DNA of 64,000 bases from Symsagittifera roscoffensis (GCF_963678635.1 NC_087064.1:7787671-7851670); one strand, 5' to 3'. Positions 42,365 through 54,949 are shown, counted from the first letter of the stretch. Notes: generated by a model from the letters alone, not told the origin. Program-made: numbers and translations.

Positions 42365-43957
42365 CTATCTTCCTAGATCTATTTTGTCCACTACGAAGTC
42401 ATCAACGTAAGGGTTGTACTTGTTCGTGAGTCTTGTCCTGTCACTCTGTCGTGTCTGTATCGCAAACGGTAGGTCTGGTTCCAAATTCTTGGGGCCCTCC
42501 ATTTGTTCGGGGTCTTGCCAGACCTCTTCTGCGTAGGGTAAGGTTTCTTCTTTCGCTACAATCACCTCATTGGGATCCAGGTCCAGTGGTGGGCTTGATC
42601 CTTTTTCTAGGACTTCATTCCCATCATTCTTACCACTGGTGCCCTTCTCATTGACCTCGCAGGGTCCATCATCAGATAATCTCCTTCTGCCATGTCTGCA
42701 GGTATACACCAGTCTTCCGTAGATGGGTTGTGTGGCTTAATGTTTTCAAAGTGAGCGGCTCGGCCAGTACTCACTCTGTAAAAATGTCCCTCCTGACGCA
42801 CTTCCGTAATCATGAAGGTTTCCCTCCACTTCTTTGGGAGCTTTTTTGTTCCTCTCGGTGGTATAACGTTTTGAAATACCCATACATAGTCTTCTACCGA
42901 GTAAGCTTTTGCACCAGCTGCTTTTTTATCGAATGTTTTCCTGTGCCTTGCCTGTGTCTGCTGAGTTTTCCGTCTACACAAGTCGTTTAGTTCTTGTTGA
43001 AGTCTAATCACATCCCTTACGTAGACCTGTGGTGATGTTTTCTTCCCCTCGTACTCTGGGTAAAAGAAAGTCAAGGGCAAAGAATTCTCGTGTCCTGTTA
43101 ACATCAATTGTGGAATAAATCCGGTGGTGGAGTGTTGAGTTCTGTTGTAAGTTTCCATTACTTGTGGAAGGTATCTGTCCCAATCGGTCATGTACATGGA
43201 ACAATGTACCCTCACCATCGACACCAAAGTCCGATTTTGCCTTTCCACTAAGCCATTCGTCTGGGGATGGTATGCCGTGGAGTGAGCTTGAGCCACCTGT
43301 GAGCGACTCATGTGCTCTTTCGTAAGTTCTCCCACGAAAGCTGTTCCGTTATCCGATTGAAAATCATCGGACAACCATGTCTCGCTATCCGCGTATTGAT
43401 TAGATGATCGCAAGGCTCTTCTGCTGAGGCATTTATGCAGGGCACGGCCTCTGCATACTTCGTGAAGTGGTCTATCATGGCCAAGACCTGATTATAGCCA
43501 CTGTCTGTCATACATATTTTCTGGTGGTCAATCTGCACCAACTCGTTGAATTCAGATGACTCGATCGACTGCAAGGGAAATCGCAACTTCCTTGGATCCT
43601 TGACCTGTTGGCATGATAGATATGCTGTTACCCACTTCTGGCATGCCTTCTTCATTCCAGGCCACTCAAAGCGCATCAGAATCCTCTGGTATATTTGTCA
43701 ATTCCCTGATGGCCCATCTGATCATGCGAATTGAATTAAAATTCTGTCTGATAGAGTTGCGGCAACACTATTGCGTTATATTTGTACAAGACTTTGTCTT
43801 CTTCTCTTCTCTTGCAAGCCACGATTCCGTCCTTGTTCAGATATAACCTTCCCTCTTTCTGAATAAAGTACTGTCGCAGAATACCGTAACTGTCTTCCTC
43901 CAGGTCACCTTTGTCTGGTGCTCCATTTTCGATCCACCTCTTCAATTTGCACGTCAT
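42365..43957 (-). pseudogene. Integrase of Gypsy-type retroelement
   Basis: The N-terminal HHCC finger is split by a frameshift (HDQMGHQG, then YLSCQQVK). The catalytic triad is complete in sequence: Asp in VQIDHQK (43527-43529), Asp in QSDNGTAFVG (about 43351-43353) and Glu in NGLVERQNRT (about 43243-43245), with 35 residues between the last two. The frames shift between 43308 and 43413. C-terminal text PKKWRETFMITEVRQEGHFY resembles the GPY/F module. Integrase inserts the cDNA into host DNA. Confidence 0.85.
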
Positions 43958-44709
43958 ACGGTCATTTCTTTGCGCTCATAGGAGGTCTCGCCTTCAAGTA
44001 TGTCTTCATGGTCCTCAATTGACTATTCAATTCATCGGGCTGATGCGTGTCATCTTCCATCTTCACGCACCAATTCCATCTTCACGTCTCTTGTCTGAAC
44101 GGTTGAAGATCAGTCCTGACTACTTCTTTCTGCGGCAACAAACTCATCGATCATTTGGATACCGCTATTGTTTCTAGATCATCCGCTGCGTTGTCAAAGA
44201 CTTTTTCGCTGGGTACCAGGTAGCGATCACTGTCAGGGTCTTGATTTACCACTCTGTCCAGGTCTCTTGCTCGAGTCTCCACTAGTAACGTGTGGATCGC
44301 TATCTCTGACAATTCTGATCCTGTGCTGAAGAACCTGTATGAGTAGGTGTCGATTTCTGAATTTCTCGAGTTGATGTCAACGAGCGACTCTGCCATGGAG
44401 CATGTCTCCATTGATGGTTCCGTTTTATCCGCTCTGCTCATCCATCTAAACTCCCCGAGATATATCTTATCCTCCCGGACCTGTTCCTGTTCACTTTCTT
44501 CAACGTCCGACACCCCGGACAAATTTCCCTCTTCCGGTTCTGTTCATTGATTGAACAACTTTCTTGACGTCCTCCTCCCCGGACAAACTTTCTTGCTCCG
44601 AATTTTTTTCAATTTCTCCCCACTTCTGATCGGGATTCTCAAAGGTGACAGTCTTCCTTTGTTTTCCGATCTCCTGATCTTTTTGTTTATATGATGTGCT
44701 AATCGACAC
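43958..44709 (-). pseudogene. Acidic spacer between RNase H and integrase
   Basis: Frames 44151-44522 and 44500-44709 are rich in Glu, Ser and Asp (VSDVEESEQEQVRED). Gypsy elements usually have a short connection here, so about 0.8 kb of charged spacer is unusual. No domain is recognised. Confidence 0.4.
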
Positions 44710-44751
44710 ACTGTGAGGGATTGAGGATACCAGTTGCTGAACTACCGTCCT

Positions 44752-46883
44752 TCAAACCCTTTTGTTTTCCTTGTGCTGACGCCTTGATGGCATAATCTTC
44801 ACTTTCTTTGTGACTGTCAGCGATGCCATGGCTGCTGCCCATACGGGTTCATCTCTTGTCACTTCTCTCACCAGCAATCCATCCAGCATGCTCAATATTT
44901 GCGGTGTGACCTGCACCGTTTTATCTAGCAATGAGAGGCTGTTTATGTTCATACGAGAGCGTTCCTGTTGGACCAGGTTCGAACGTAGCAACAGATCCAA
45001 AGGCACCGGGTCCTTTTTTGATAAGATCTTTATTTCCGCTGCTTTCCTCACAGGAAACTCAGGATGTCCCGGAGTTGGAGGTCCAGACTTCTCTAACCAT
45101 CTCGTCAAGGTAAGCGTTTCATAAGTTTCTTTGTCCAGAAACGAGAATACTTCCATGATTTCCGCCTGATTAACTTGCTTCTGCTCTAATATTTCGTAAA
45201 ACTCAGTCTTCTTTCTTAGTCTGTCAGCATTCTGGTGTTTGTCACGCATCCTGTGCTCGATTGTCATGCGGTAGCCATCCAACCTTACTATCCATCTACA
45301 AATATAGCTCTGCTCCATCGAGTACGTCTTCAACCAGGATAACGCTCTGTTGTCGACGCGTAACTTAAAGTGAGCGCTCCCCAAGTATGCGCGGTACTTC
45401 TCCACGAATGTGACCACTGCAAACATTTCTGCCTTTGATACACCATATTTCCTTTCAGTGTCAATCAACACTTTGCTGCCATATGCAATGGGACGGAGAA
45501 CTGTTCTCATATTCCATTCTCGCACAGTTCCCTCTTTATGTTCTCGAAGGCAGCCTGATATTCTTCGTTCCATTCGAACTTCTTTCCTTTGTTGCGCAAC
45601 AGTTTCTGCATGGGGTACACTTTGTCTGCGCATCCTTTTATGAACTCACGTTAGTAATTGGCAAATCCCAGGAAGCTCATGTGTTGTGTATCCGTTCTGG
45701 GGGTCTTCCATGTCAACACCGCCTCCACTGCTTCTGGGTCCGGCCGCACGCCATGCCTGTCTACCATTCTCCCCAGGCACTTGATTAAGTCCCTAAGGTT
45801 TTCACATTTCGATGGCTTGCATTTCAAGCCCGATCTTTCATACAAGCTAAGACCTCGTCTAGTCTATCTATGTGGTCTGCTCAGGTGGGCGTTGCTATGA
45901 CTATGTCGTCTACATAGCACATCACACGATTACCGTAGTTCTTCGTCACTTTCGTTAAAGCCTGAGTCATCAGCCTTTGAAAGGTCGCAGTTGCGTTGCA
46001 GAAGCCGAAGGGCATCCTCTTCCACTGGGACAACCCTAATTCATATGCGAATCCAGTTTCCTCTCTATCTTTTTTCATAGGAGGACCTACCAGAAGGCAG
46101 AACCCAAGTCCAGTGTGGTGAAGAACTTGGCGTCGCTAAGTTTCGAGAGATTCTCGTCTATTCGCGGTATCGGTTAGGCATCTTTTATTGTCCCTGCGTT
46201 CAGGTTAATGAAAGTCGCAACAAAACCTAAACTTCCCTCTTTTTTTTTGCCATGGCAACCCCACAAGCCCAAGGCAATTTCGAGGGTTCTTTCATGTCAT
46301 GTTCCAGCAACATTTCTATTTCCGCTCGGCACGCTTCCAATTTTTGAGTCGTCATTCGTCTTGCGCCTTCCCTATGAGGAATGGCATCTTCGTCTAATTC
46401 GATTCCGTGATCGAAGAAGTTGCAACAACCGATATCCGCTTTATGTTTTGAAAATACGTCCGCGTTCCGATTTAAAACCGCCCTCAATGATTCAAAACCT
46501 CCCTCACCTATTTTACCTCTCAAGTGTTCTATCTCCGGCAAAAGCGGTTTGTCGGATTCTAGTTCGTATGACGAAGGGCGTTCCGGAAATTTCGAGCAGC
46601 TCGACGACAAGCCATCATCCGTTTCGGATTTCAATGAAAACAGTTTATTAAAAGATTTCAATTCATTAATTCTCTTTAAAATTTTATCTTTATTGGCATG
46701 ACTTGGGCAGTCTTTCAAGTAATATCTCTTCAAGTTTTGTGTCTCCTCATAGTCGGTCCTCATCAGCAAAGCGTAGCCAAGTTTCGTTCCACGTTGGATT
46801 GAAACCGTGGTGTCCAGAGTGTTCAATAACACATTGGCACACAGTCCGTTTCGTGTTACTGAAAAACTCCGGCCTAAAATCAC
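44752..46883 (-). pseudogene. Reverse transcriptase and RNase H of Gypsy-type element
   Basis: RT: WACGVAMAKKK, then MPFGFCNATATFQRLM and YVDDIVIATPT, the catalytic YVDD being at 45905-45916. RNase H: PIAYGSKVLIDTERKYGVSK with AEMFAVV, RVDNRALSWL and KHQNADRLRK (about 45200-45510), giving the expected acidic residues. Several frameshifts split the two (breaks near 46.08-46.23 and 45.64-45.85 kb). These enzymes copy element RNA into DNA. Confidence 0.88.
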
Positions 46884-47522
46884 TTAGCTCTGACTATTTT
46901 GGTTGGGTACCAGGCAAACTTGATTACTATCACTTAACGAGTTTATATTTCTCATCCTAGAAATTGCTACTGCAGCTTGTCCCGGCTGTAGTTGTTTTAC
47001 TTTTCTATCTAAAAAAACTGACACCTTATTCTCATTCGTTACTTTTCTATTAATTGGTCGCTTAATATACTTCCGGTACGGGTTTCTAATCCTTATAAGG
47101 CTGTTGTTCAAGTCAATCATCACATCGAAATTCGTCCTCATCCAAAGATCCAATCCTCCCATGTGAAGGAACGTTATTGGTGTTTTTCCGGCTACGTAAA
47201 TAGCTCAGCGGTTGGCTGCCGCTAATCTGAGGTTCGTCGAAATTAGATATTGCCTCGTGAAGCCCATTCTTTCTAAGTCTTTATTGGCATTACGCTTACC
47301 ACTGCTCCTGTATCCAGAAGTCCTGTCACTCCGACTCCCATTGGTGTCTAGAAGATGTCTAGAAAATGTGCAGTCTAGAAGAGGTGCTTTCGTTTCTTCG
47401 ACTTCCGATGCCTCGAAGGCGTTTAGCCTTTCCTGAGTTTTCTCATTCTCTATTCGAGCTTCACCTTTTGTTCTATCTCCTTTGTTACCAACTCCTGTTG
47501 GATTCTGTTTAAAGCATCTCAC
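46884..47522 (-). pseudogene. Aspartic protease and downstream strand region
   Basis: The active site reads TGLLDTGAVVSVMPIK, DTG at about 47306-47314, in a frame different from the long 47205-47522 frame, which shows decay. The flanking MRTNFDVMIDLNNSLIRIR fits the closing strands of retropepsins. A stop separates it from the downstream half. It would process the Gag-Pol polyprotein. Confidence 0.7.
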
Positions 47523-48235
47523 GCGGCTGCTCTTAAGTCGAACTCGAAATCATCTGCCGCCAGCACTGGTTCAGGTTCACGCATTTCTTCAGTTACTGCC
47601 TGCATCTTTTTTGTTGCCATGTCTTGCAGTTTCTCCTTTCTGCGTGCCTCCGCTTTACTCAATAGGCGCGCTTTGCTGGCTTTCACACACGATAAAGCTT
47701 CCTCATGCCTTGGATGCTTGATGTCTGCCACAGCATGCCAAAATTGTGGACAATCCGATTCAAAATAGCCCTCCATGATCGACTTCTGACACATCTTTAA
47801 CCTCGAGGCTAAAGCCTAACGTTTTCATGCCATGCTTGTAGGTTGGGCAAGCTGATACTTGATGGTCCGTCGAACTGCAATTTGCACAAGAGCGGCTCTT
47901 GTCCATGTCGTCTTTTGGTTTGTACCAAGCGTTACCCTTGTTAGCTGGTCCAATGTTAAAATTGCCATAATTGTTTTTGTAATAGCCAGATTTCGATATG
48001 GGCTTTAGACTTCCCCATTCCTTGCATCCCCATTCCTTGATCCATTCCTGTTTCCTAGGAGCCCATCTAACCTATCTATGATAGCCTGAGTGCGCCTCTC
48101 CATCATCGCGTCTATTCTCGTGTCAAGGGTCCCAAGAGTCTGCTCTTGCTGATTTCTCAAAATATCCATGTCATCTCTCAATCGTGTCTCCCTTTGTTCA
48201 GATTCCCTTGTCATTCGTGACAAGTTATTGGCCAA
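47519..48235 (-). pseudogene. Gag C-terminus with CCHC zinc knuckle
   Basis: The knuckle CANCSSTDHQVSAC (CX2CX4HX4C, 47847-47888) is the nucleocapsid RNA-binding motif. The preceding frame 48005-48235 is a charged coiled-coil-like stretch (RQTRLRDDMDILRNQQEQ-type text) consistent with a Gag multimerisation part. Frames change between the two. Confidence 0.7.
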
Positions 48236-48453
48236 GTATTTATCTACTTCAATCGTTTTTCGCTTCTGCTGACTTCTTGTCTGTTGCCGTTGATCTCTTC
48301 ACGCAGGCTTTCTCTCTCGACGTGGGTTGCCCTCTCTAGTTCACTCATTCTTTATGTTCGATCTGTTCTCCTATGCTGTCCACTATGGTGGTCAAGGCTT
48401 CTTCGATTCATGCTCCGTTGTCCACCAAGTGCGTCACAAGTGGTGGCGTCGCC

Positions 48454-49303
48454 CTATCGGTTCCAGGCAGCTTGGTGCTGGTCGAGACTCGATCTTACTA
48501 CTCTGAGTCGACGTTTCTTCATAATCCGCTTCTGAATCCGCTGGTGGGTTTTTTGGTCCTGCATTTCTGATCTTCCCAGGCTGCATTTCGTCACGGTCAC
48601 AAAATTCGTCACGGTCACAAAATCTCCTGACTGGTTTGATCCAATTGTGGTCTTGCTTATTGTCCTCACGACACCAAATTGGTCCGTAGAGCCAGTCTCC
48701 CTAGAGTCTCCCGCCAGTAGTTTTTATTTGAGATTCGAAGTCATCTTGTTCGTCATCGTCCTCCTCCTCTTCCTGGGTTTCTGCTTCATCTCTTGTACCC
48801 GCTCCCATGGTAAATGGAAAGAAGTTTCCCAAAGTGTTCTTGACTCATTCCGAAAACGAGGAGGTCACCCCATGCATCATAGTGTTATCAGTGGGTGATC
48901 TTGTAGTCGCCACGTTTTCAGTAGAGATGTCGGACAGTTCCAACATCTCCTCTCGATCTAGAGTCTCGGTGGAAGTGGCAAAATCTTGGCCTTGTTCTAC
49001 CGGAGTAGATTCACTCGCCAATATTCTGTTCCCATTCCCTTCCGTTCCACGTCCTGCCCGACTCTCATCCGAGGTAGGGTCCGGATAGATCTCTACTTCT
49101 AACGTTGCTTTTTGTCCTTCGGAGGACTTTTGATTCCTGGTTTCAACCATTCCGCCTGAAGCTTTCTTCCCTTTGTTGGTCCGGGTTTGTGCAATCCTTT
49201 CCACAAAATGGTCGTTCATTGCTTTTCTTTGCTTCTCTGGTATGAATTTCCTCGAGCTATCACTTAGTTTAGGTATCCCAGACTTGTCTAGACTCTTTTT
49301 CAC
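48454..49303 (-). pseudogene. N-terminal Gag-like ORF
   Basis: The frame starting at Met 49301-49303 (MKKSLDKSGIPKLSDSSRKF) is 152 codons, hydrophilic and Ser/Thr/Glu-rich. A second fragment follows (48454-48669). It is the first coding sequence downstream of the leader, the position of gag. No capsid fold can be claimed from sequence alone. Confidence 0.5.
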
Positions 49304-50159
49304 GATTTATCACTTTTTACTGTTTATACACTCAATTCGTTCGCTCAGGTTTTTAAGGTTTCACTACAGATAATAATTACACAACACAATAAATTCCAAA
49401 AATTTCACCTAAACAGTGACCACTAATCCTTGTATGTTATCACAGTACAACGTTCATACAATTTGTTCATAACGATTGATGTTGGTTATTGGATATGAAG
49501 CTCGCACAAAATGATGATATCACTATATTTAAAAGATGGTGTACTCACTACCCAGTTAAGAACAATTATTATGGATTTAAAACCAAAAACGAAGAAAGAT
49601 AAAAAAAATATTTCCAGAAAAATTATGTGTATTGCACTTGGTCTGTCGCAATTCATTAGTCAAACTTGTTTCTAAAGAAAGTGCTTTCCCTGTTCAGTGC
49701 CGCACCAAACATACAAAATTTGAAGGCAGTAATTTTCTCAAGTGGGCATCTATTGCACCCACCGAGTCCTGTGTTACCTATCTTCCTTTGGATTGACCGA
49801 GCTAGACCTACTAAAATCCTCAAGGCAATCACTTTTCCAAAAAACAATCTGGTTTTTAATCCACACAAATCAGTGTCGAACTCTGTTTTCGGTGAGAATT
49901 AGAGTTGCGAATCCCCGGTTTTAGACCTGTTGTGTTTTTACGATCATCTTTTCAAATTTATTTAAAGGCAAGTTACCAGTGCAGTCACTAGCTTCTAGCC
50001 TGATTCCTAATATCCTAAAATTCTTTACTATTTGTATCACTTCCTTCTACGTACGCTTTAGGATCCCTAGAACCACGTGCCCTTTACGAAAAATAAAAAT
50101 TAAAAAAAAATTTAATTACCTGTCGAGAAAGGATTTTATATTTCTATGACCCCCCGGGT
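49304..50159 (-). other. Retroelement leader, no coding
   Basis: AT-rich untranslated-like sequence between gag and the minisatellite. Primer-binding site could not be identified next to the right LTR-like repeat. Confidence 0.35.
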
Positions 50160-50645
50160 TTACAAAATTAAGCCCCTTCCGGATTGGCAAAGATGGGACC
50201 CATCCGGATTGACAAAAGTAGGACCCTCGGGACTGGCAAAATTGGGACCCTTCCGGAATGGCAAAAATAGGATTTCTCCGGATTCATGAAAATGGGACCC
50301 TTCCGGATTGGTGAAAATAGGACCCTTCCAGGTTGGGACCACTCCGGATTGGTGAAAATGGGACCCTTCCGGATTGGTGAAAATGGGACTCTTCCGGATT
50401 GGTGAAAATGGGACCCTTCCGGATTGGTGAAAATGGGACTCTTGCGGGTAGGTGAAATGGGACCTTTCCGGATTGGTTAAAATGGGACCCTTCCGTAATG
50501 GTGAAAATGGGACCTTTCCGGATTAGTGAAAATGGGATTCTTCCGGATTGGTGAAAATGGGACTCTTCCGGATTGGTGAAAATGGGACCCTTCTGGATTG
50601 GTGAAAATGAGATCCTTCCGGATTGGTGAAAATGGCTTTTCCTGG
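50160..50645 (+). repeat. 25-bp minisatellite
   Basis: About 19 units of GACCCTTCCGGATTGGTGAAAATGG with few substitutions. It lies between the LTR-like repeat and gag. The core word TCCGGATT recurs in the LTR-like repeat (near 51320) and at about 51970, so the array may have grown from element sequence. Confidence 0.9.
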
Positions 50646-50877
50646 TAGATTAAATTTCGAACCCAAGACCCTTCCCGATACGATCTCTGAGTATATTTTG
50701 CTATATGAGTTAACTAGGAAGGGTGTGTTGTGTGTTCCGGCCTAAGACCCTTCCGGATTGAAGCTAAGCTGCTTATTTGACAATTCTCCTCAACTGTGAA
50801 GGGTCCTATAACTAGCTTAATCTTGACTCGTCTGCCGTTTTCTGGGTTCCCTAGCCCTCCTTTTTTGCCGAGAACAG

Positions 50878-51482
50878 CGAAAATAAAGCTAGGTTATAAA
50901 ACGACTGGCTAGCGTCTAAACACAGCTTTACATGCTTTTCACCGTCTCTGCCAAAGCCAGTTCTGTGTGTGGTCCTTTTCAACATCGGGTCGACAAAAAC
51001 GTTACTGTTCCGGCTTTGGCCAGAACGCTCTGAATAACTTAATACATGTGAAAATAGTGAGCTCATGGCTGGGTCTCAGTATCCACAGAATACGAGGTCA
51101 CTCCTAAAAACAGATCTACTACTAATTTATTATATTACTGTTGTTTTTGTTCAGTAGATAAAACTCATCATTCCCATCGGAGATGGATCAACCTTTTCCT
51201 TCAACTCCTAGCTTCTCATAATCTGAAAACGAATTTAGATTTTATTAATTCAATTCAGGACATGACCAGAAGCTAAAAGTTCATAAAAACAGTGAGTTAG
51301 ACTTTTTTCCCGAGACCCCTCCGGATTCTGAAATCCGGGCAAATAACATTCTTATTTCTTCCCGAAAGGCTGGACACGTCGTCCCAATACCCTTCCTGGT
51401 TCTCGGGATTCGTGTTGTAACGATTGTAGCGACACCATCGTTACAACTCGGATTGGCCTTCTGATAAATATTTTCTATTTCA
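50878..51482 (-). repeat. 5' LTR-like direct repeat of giant Gypsy element
   Basis: This is the longer copy of the terminal repeat, about 605 bp. A block of about 45 bp, GTTTTCTGGGTT..AGCCCTC..CAACAGCG, occurs on both sides of it (50837-50880 and 51484-51530), so it may itself be part of a tandem unit. A palindrome CCGGATT-CTG-AAATCCGG lies inside. Confidence 0.7.
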
Positions 51483-51530
51483 TTGTTTTCTGGGTTTCAT
51501 AGCCCTCGATTTTTACCGACAACAGCGTAA

Positions 51531-52300
51531 AAACGCCTTATTCAACCGTTACTACCCTTTGGTAGGGTATAAGGGCTTTCCAAAAATAGTTTACAAAACG
51601 TGAAGCATCCACCTTCACAAATTGGTAACTTTGCTAAAATCAATCTAAAAAATTTTCTATGCTTACTTTTTCCAATAATTGAAGGCTTTATGAGTAAGCT
51701 AACCCAATTTCTGATCTAATGGTACCAAGATCAACTGAATTTGTCCAGTAATTCCAAAATTATTAAGTAAAAATTTTTTTGTAAGGTTCAAAAATTTTCT
51801 CACTTTTAGGTTCCGCCTAACTTTTTTTTTCAAAATTCTTGTCTTATTGACCTAAAAATTATTGATACGAGCTCAGAAAGCCTATACTCTTCTAATTCAA
51901 AGCAAAAAAACCCGATCTAAAACCTTCCAGCAGAAAAAATTTTCCAAAAACAATGCTATTTGGACCCCTCCGGATTGACGAATCCACTAAATCAAACACG
52001 TTAAATTCGATTTCACTGGGACCCGGAAGGTTAAAGGCAAACGGGTTTCAAAACCTGTCAATTCATTAGTGGACGTTGTCCAAACAACAATTTTTTTTGT
52101 CCTAACGCAAAAATTTCATAAACTTTTCTTATTTTGTAGCGTTTCGTTTTTCAAAAATCAAGAAAATTTGATTTTCAGTACCCACTTAGTTCCAACCACT
52201 TGCGAACTAAAGTTAACCGGTTACACTAATTATACTAGTACAGTTATTTCTCCGATTTTGAAGCACAAGCTTTGAGGGTTATTCTTCTCGCCTGCCATTT
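51531..52300. other. AT-rich sequence right of the retroelement
   Basis: No gene is seen. It contains a TCCGGATT word (51970), perhaps an element flank, and T-rich tracts. Confidence 0.35.
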
Positions 52301-52399
52301 GTTGCCCGAATTTCCTTCTTCGTTTGTCTTAAATCTGTCCGAAGAATTTTTCTTAGTGTTCCCGACTCAACTTTGGAAGAACACTCGTCAGGTACTGAT

Positions 52400-54412
52400 A
52401 TTCATTTCACTGCTGTCTTTTGATCATCACTCGTTGAGGGTTACCTAATAGATTTTCTCCTAAAAATCTTGTGCACCGTACCCTCTACTAAATTTCTTTT
52501 GTTCTGAAGTGGTGCGCAACTCCTAAAACTTAGAAGCGTACCTGTATTCATTGATTTTTGGTTTCATCCATATTTAACCTGCTTGTTGCTCTTTGAAAGT
52601 ACTTAAATGTCGAATCAAGACAAGTCACTGTTCTCATTAGGTGTTTTGAGCGTGAATTGAAGATTAGGGGGCAATTTGTTGGCAGCTTGCAATACCACGC
52701 TTGGGTCGTCTTTTAAAGTGCTCACAGTATCGTCTAGATATCATAAAAAAATTTTACTTCTGCTATGATCAGCTCACAGTCAGACTTCCTATAGCACATG
52801 TTGTGAACCAATTTTTTTCTGATATGCCTTTTTTTTTTCCTCATCATAATCTAAATGATATCAATTCAAACAACCCTCACGTTCACTGCCTTGCATCTGA
52901 AAGTCACCCTTATATCGCATTAAGCATTTTCTAATAATTCCTCTGGAATATCAACCTTCTGGTCAATCCATGGCCAATACAGCCATAGCCAAACCATCCG
53001 TGTGTACATACCATTTGTCGTTGCTCTTAAAATGGACAATACTAACAGCCATTAACAAAAGGCGTACATTCAATTTTACAAGTCAAGTGGCTCACTCTGG
53101 CTGTATAATTTTTTAGGAGCAAGGTCAATGGACCCCTCGAGTGGAAATTTTGTGTCCAAGTTTTTCACATCCAAGGAAAAAATAATCTCATCAGAGTCTA
53201 AATTGGTATTCTCTATCATATCCCTAGCTGCTTTAGTGATGGTCTCAATATTTGCACACTCGATTTTATCTAAAAATGAACTAGTAAATTGTTCATTTTC
53301 TCTTAGGACCTACCGCGGAGTAGAGAACAGGTCGTAGTGGTGTATCCTTTTTTTTGAATTTTGGCCAGTCCAAAAGGTCATGCAGCCTGACCACCAGTTG
53401 ACCTCAACCTCGCTCGTAAGTATTACATAAATTCATCCCTTTTCACAAGTTTTTTTTGCAATTTTTAGGGCAGTTTAATTATTCAAATTATTGTGTCTCT
53501 CAAATTGTTCTGATTTTAGCAATTGGGTCAGATTTGCTTCGTAAGGGTGATTTTTCCTGACGCAAAACCCAACCCTCTTATCAAAAGGTATCGCCGCTAG
53601 TTTTTTTTCTACAAAAAATACCGCCACCGCCTAAAACTTTTTCCCAAGAATAAATCTCAGGTACGCCGGTGGTAAATACACTATGTTCATTGGAATACTA
53701 GCCACGAGAAAAAAAAACCACAATGCGCTAACAGCGTAGATCCCAAAAAGAAACAACCAACCTCACTTTGGGGCCGGCTTGTCGTCCTTCTGTTGTCTAT
53801 CCGCGGCTACTCGCTTCGCATGTGCCCTGCGACGGGTCTGTTAAGGTTTTTTCTTGGTTTTTCTTTTTTTGACAATCAACGCGGACAACAGTTCGTTGTG
53901 CTCCCAAACTAGGCGCAAAGACTTTCGTTGGAGTTCGTGTTGTTGGTTGAGCTCGCTATACACTACAAATATCTCGGTTTGACCCTTCTTTTACAATTTG
54001 GAGACCAAAAACTTTTTGTCGAAATGATCATGATCCACGTTTTTATGAATTCCCCCTTTACGTTCGGGGAAACCTTCCTTCGACAATAAATGGTGGCTCG
54101 AATATGGTCCTTTCTCTGTCTTCTAGATTCTTGATTAGACGATTGTGCTAGCGGAAAAATTGTTTGTTCTGTAATTAGTCAAGAAAAATTGTTAATAACC
54201 TCGGGCCACAATACCGAATTATCTTCTCCCCTCAGTGGGCTTCTATCAAGCAAGTTTAACAGATTTTTGTCGCCGTTTACTTGGTTAAGATTCAATGCTA
54301 GGCCCAGAACGGCTGTGATGCGCCCGAATACCTTCTTTTTTCCTCTGCCGCGAGGTCTTCCAAGCTGTAAGAACTTCCTGCAACGATATATAACGTTTTC
54401 CAAATGAAACAA
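52400..54412 (-). pseudogene. Degenerate reverse transcriptase, Penelope-like (copy 1)
   Basis: Broken minus-strand frames. IIFSLDVKNLDTKFPLEGSI (about 53125-53200) matches the SLDVxSLYTNIPLxEAI motif of Penelope-like elements; YVHTDGLAMAVLA (about 53000) matches the QxDGVAMGSPL block; YLDDTVSTL (about 52720-52745) is the catalytic YxDD box. A charged N-terminal stretch (NQQHELQRKSLRLVWEHNEL) lies at about 53.9 kb. RSCAPLQNKRNLVEGTVHKI (about 52.5 kb) follows. Stops are frequent. Confidence 0.5.
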
Positions 54413-54949
54413 TCAGAATTGTAAGAAAAACATTTTTTCACTTCATTTTCTCAAAAATTTGAGGAATTAAAAATTTTCTTTTTTTTAAGGCAAAATAAGT
54501 CTCCTTACGGGTAAAACAGGTCAAACTTCAAGCTTTTGTTTTTTCTGGGGTCTAAAATCGCGAAAGTTGTTGCGGAGAAAACTTTTAAACTGTGAACTCA
54601 AACATTTTCGGAACTGTACTCATCGTCAGGTTGAAAAAAATGATATGAACTGATTCACAGACGTTGAAACACCAAAAAGACAACAAATTTTTCTAAGCAA
54701 AAAAATAAAATTTTAACCTCAACCAAATTAAAAATTTAATAGTTTAAAATTTTGTAATATTTACTTTTCATTGAATTTTTTGAAATGTTTTTTTTTTTAC
54801 TTAGCATTTTCTTTAAATTAATTTTTCATTTTTACAAATTTTTTTTATCTCAGTTTTCCGTTTTGGTGCAGAAGTTTCTACGAGTTTTCTCCTTCAATTA
54901 ATTTACTTAAAGGTCGTAAAACCTAACTGTTTTCTGAGTAAAAATTATT

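Larger units (their letters stand above)
31195..50877 (-). mobile_element. Giant decayed Ty3/Gypsy-type LTR retrotransposon, internal region
   Basis: About 19.7 kb between LTR-like repeats, all on the minus strand: leader with minisatellite, gag, protease, reverse transcriptase, RNase H, integrase, then about 10 kb of extra coding sequence. The frame changes many times and stops are frequent, so this copy is dead. Typical Gypsy elements are 5-8 kb, so this one is two to three times larger. The GC content and ORF density are higher than in the surrounding AT-rich DNA. Confidence 0.8.

Noticed and set aside
50160-50645. CRISPR-like array
   Set aside because: Units are contiguous 25-bp tandem repeats without unique spacers, in a eukaryotic retroelement.
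54179-54412. 77-codon minus ORF as an independent gene
   Set aside because: No family signature. It lies in line with the degenerate RT remnants and is more likely transposon decay.
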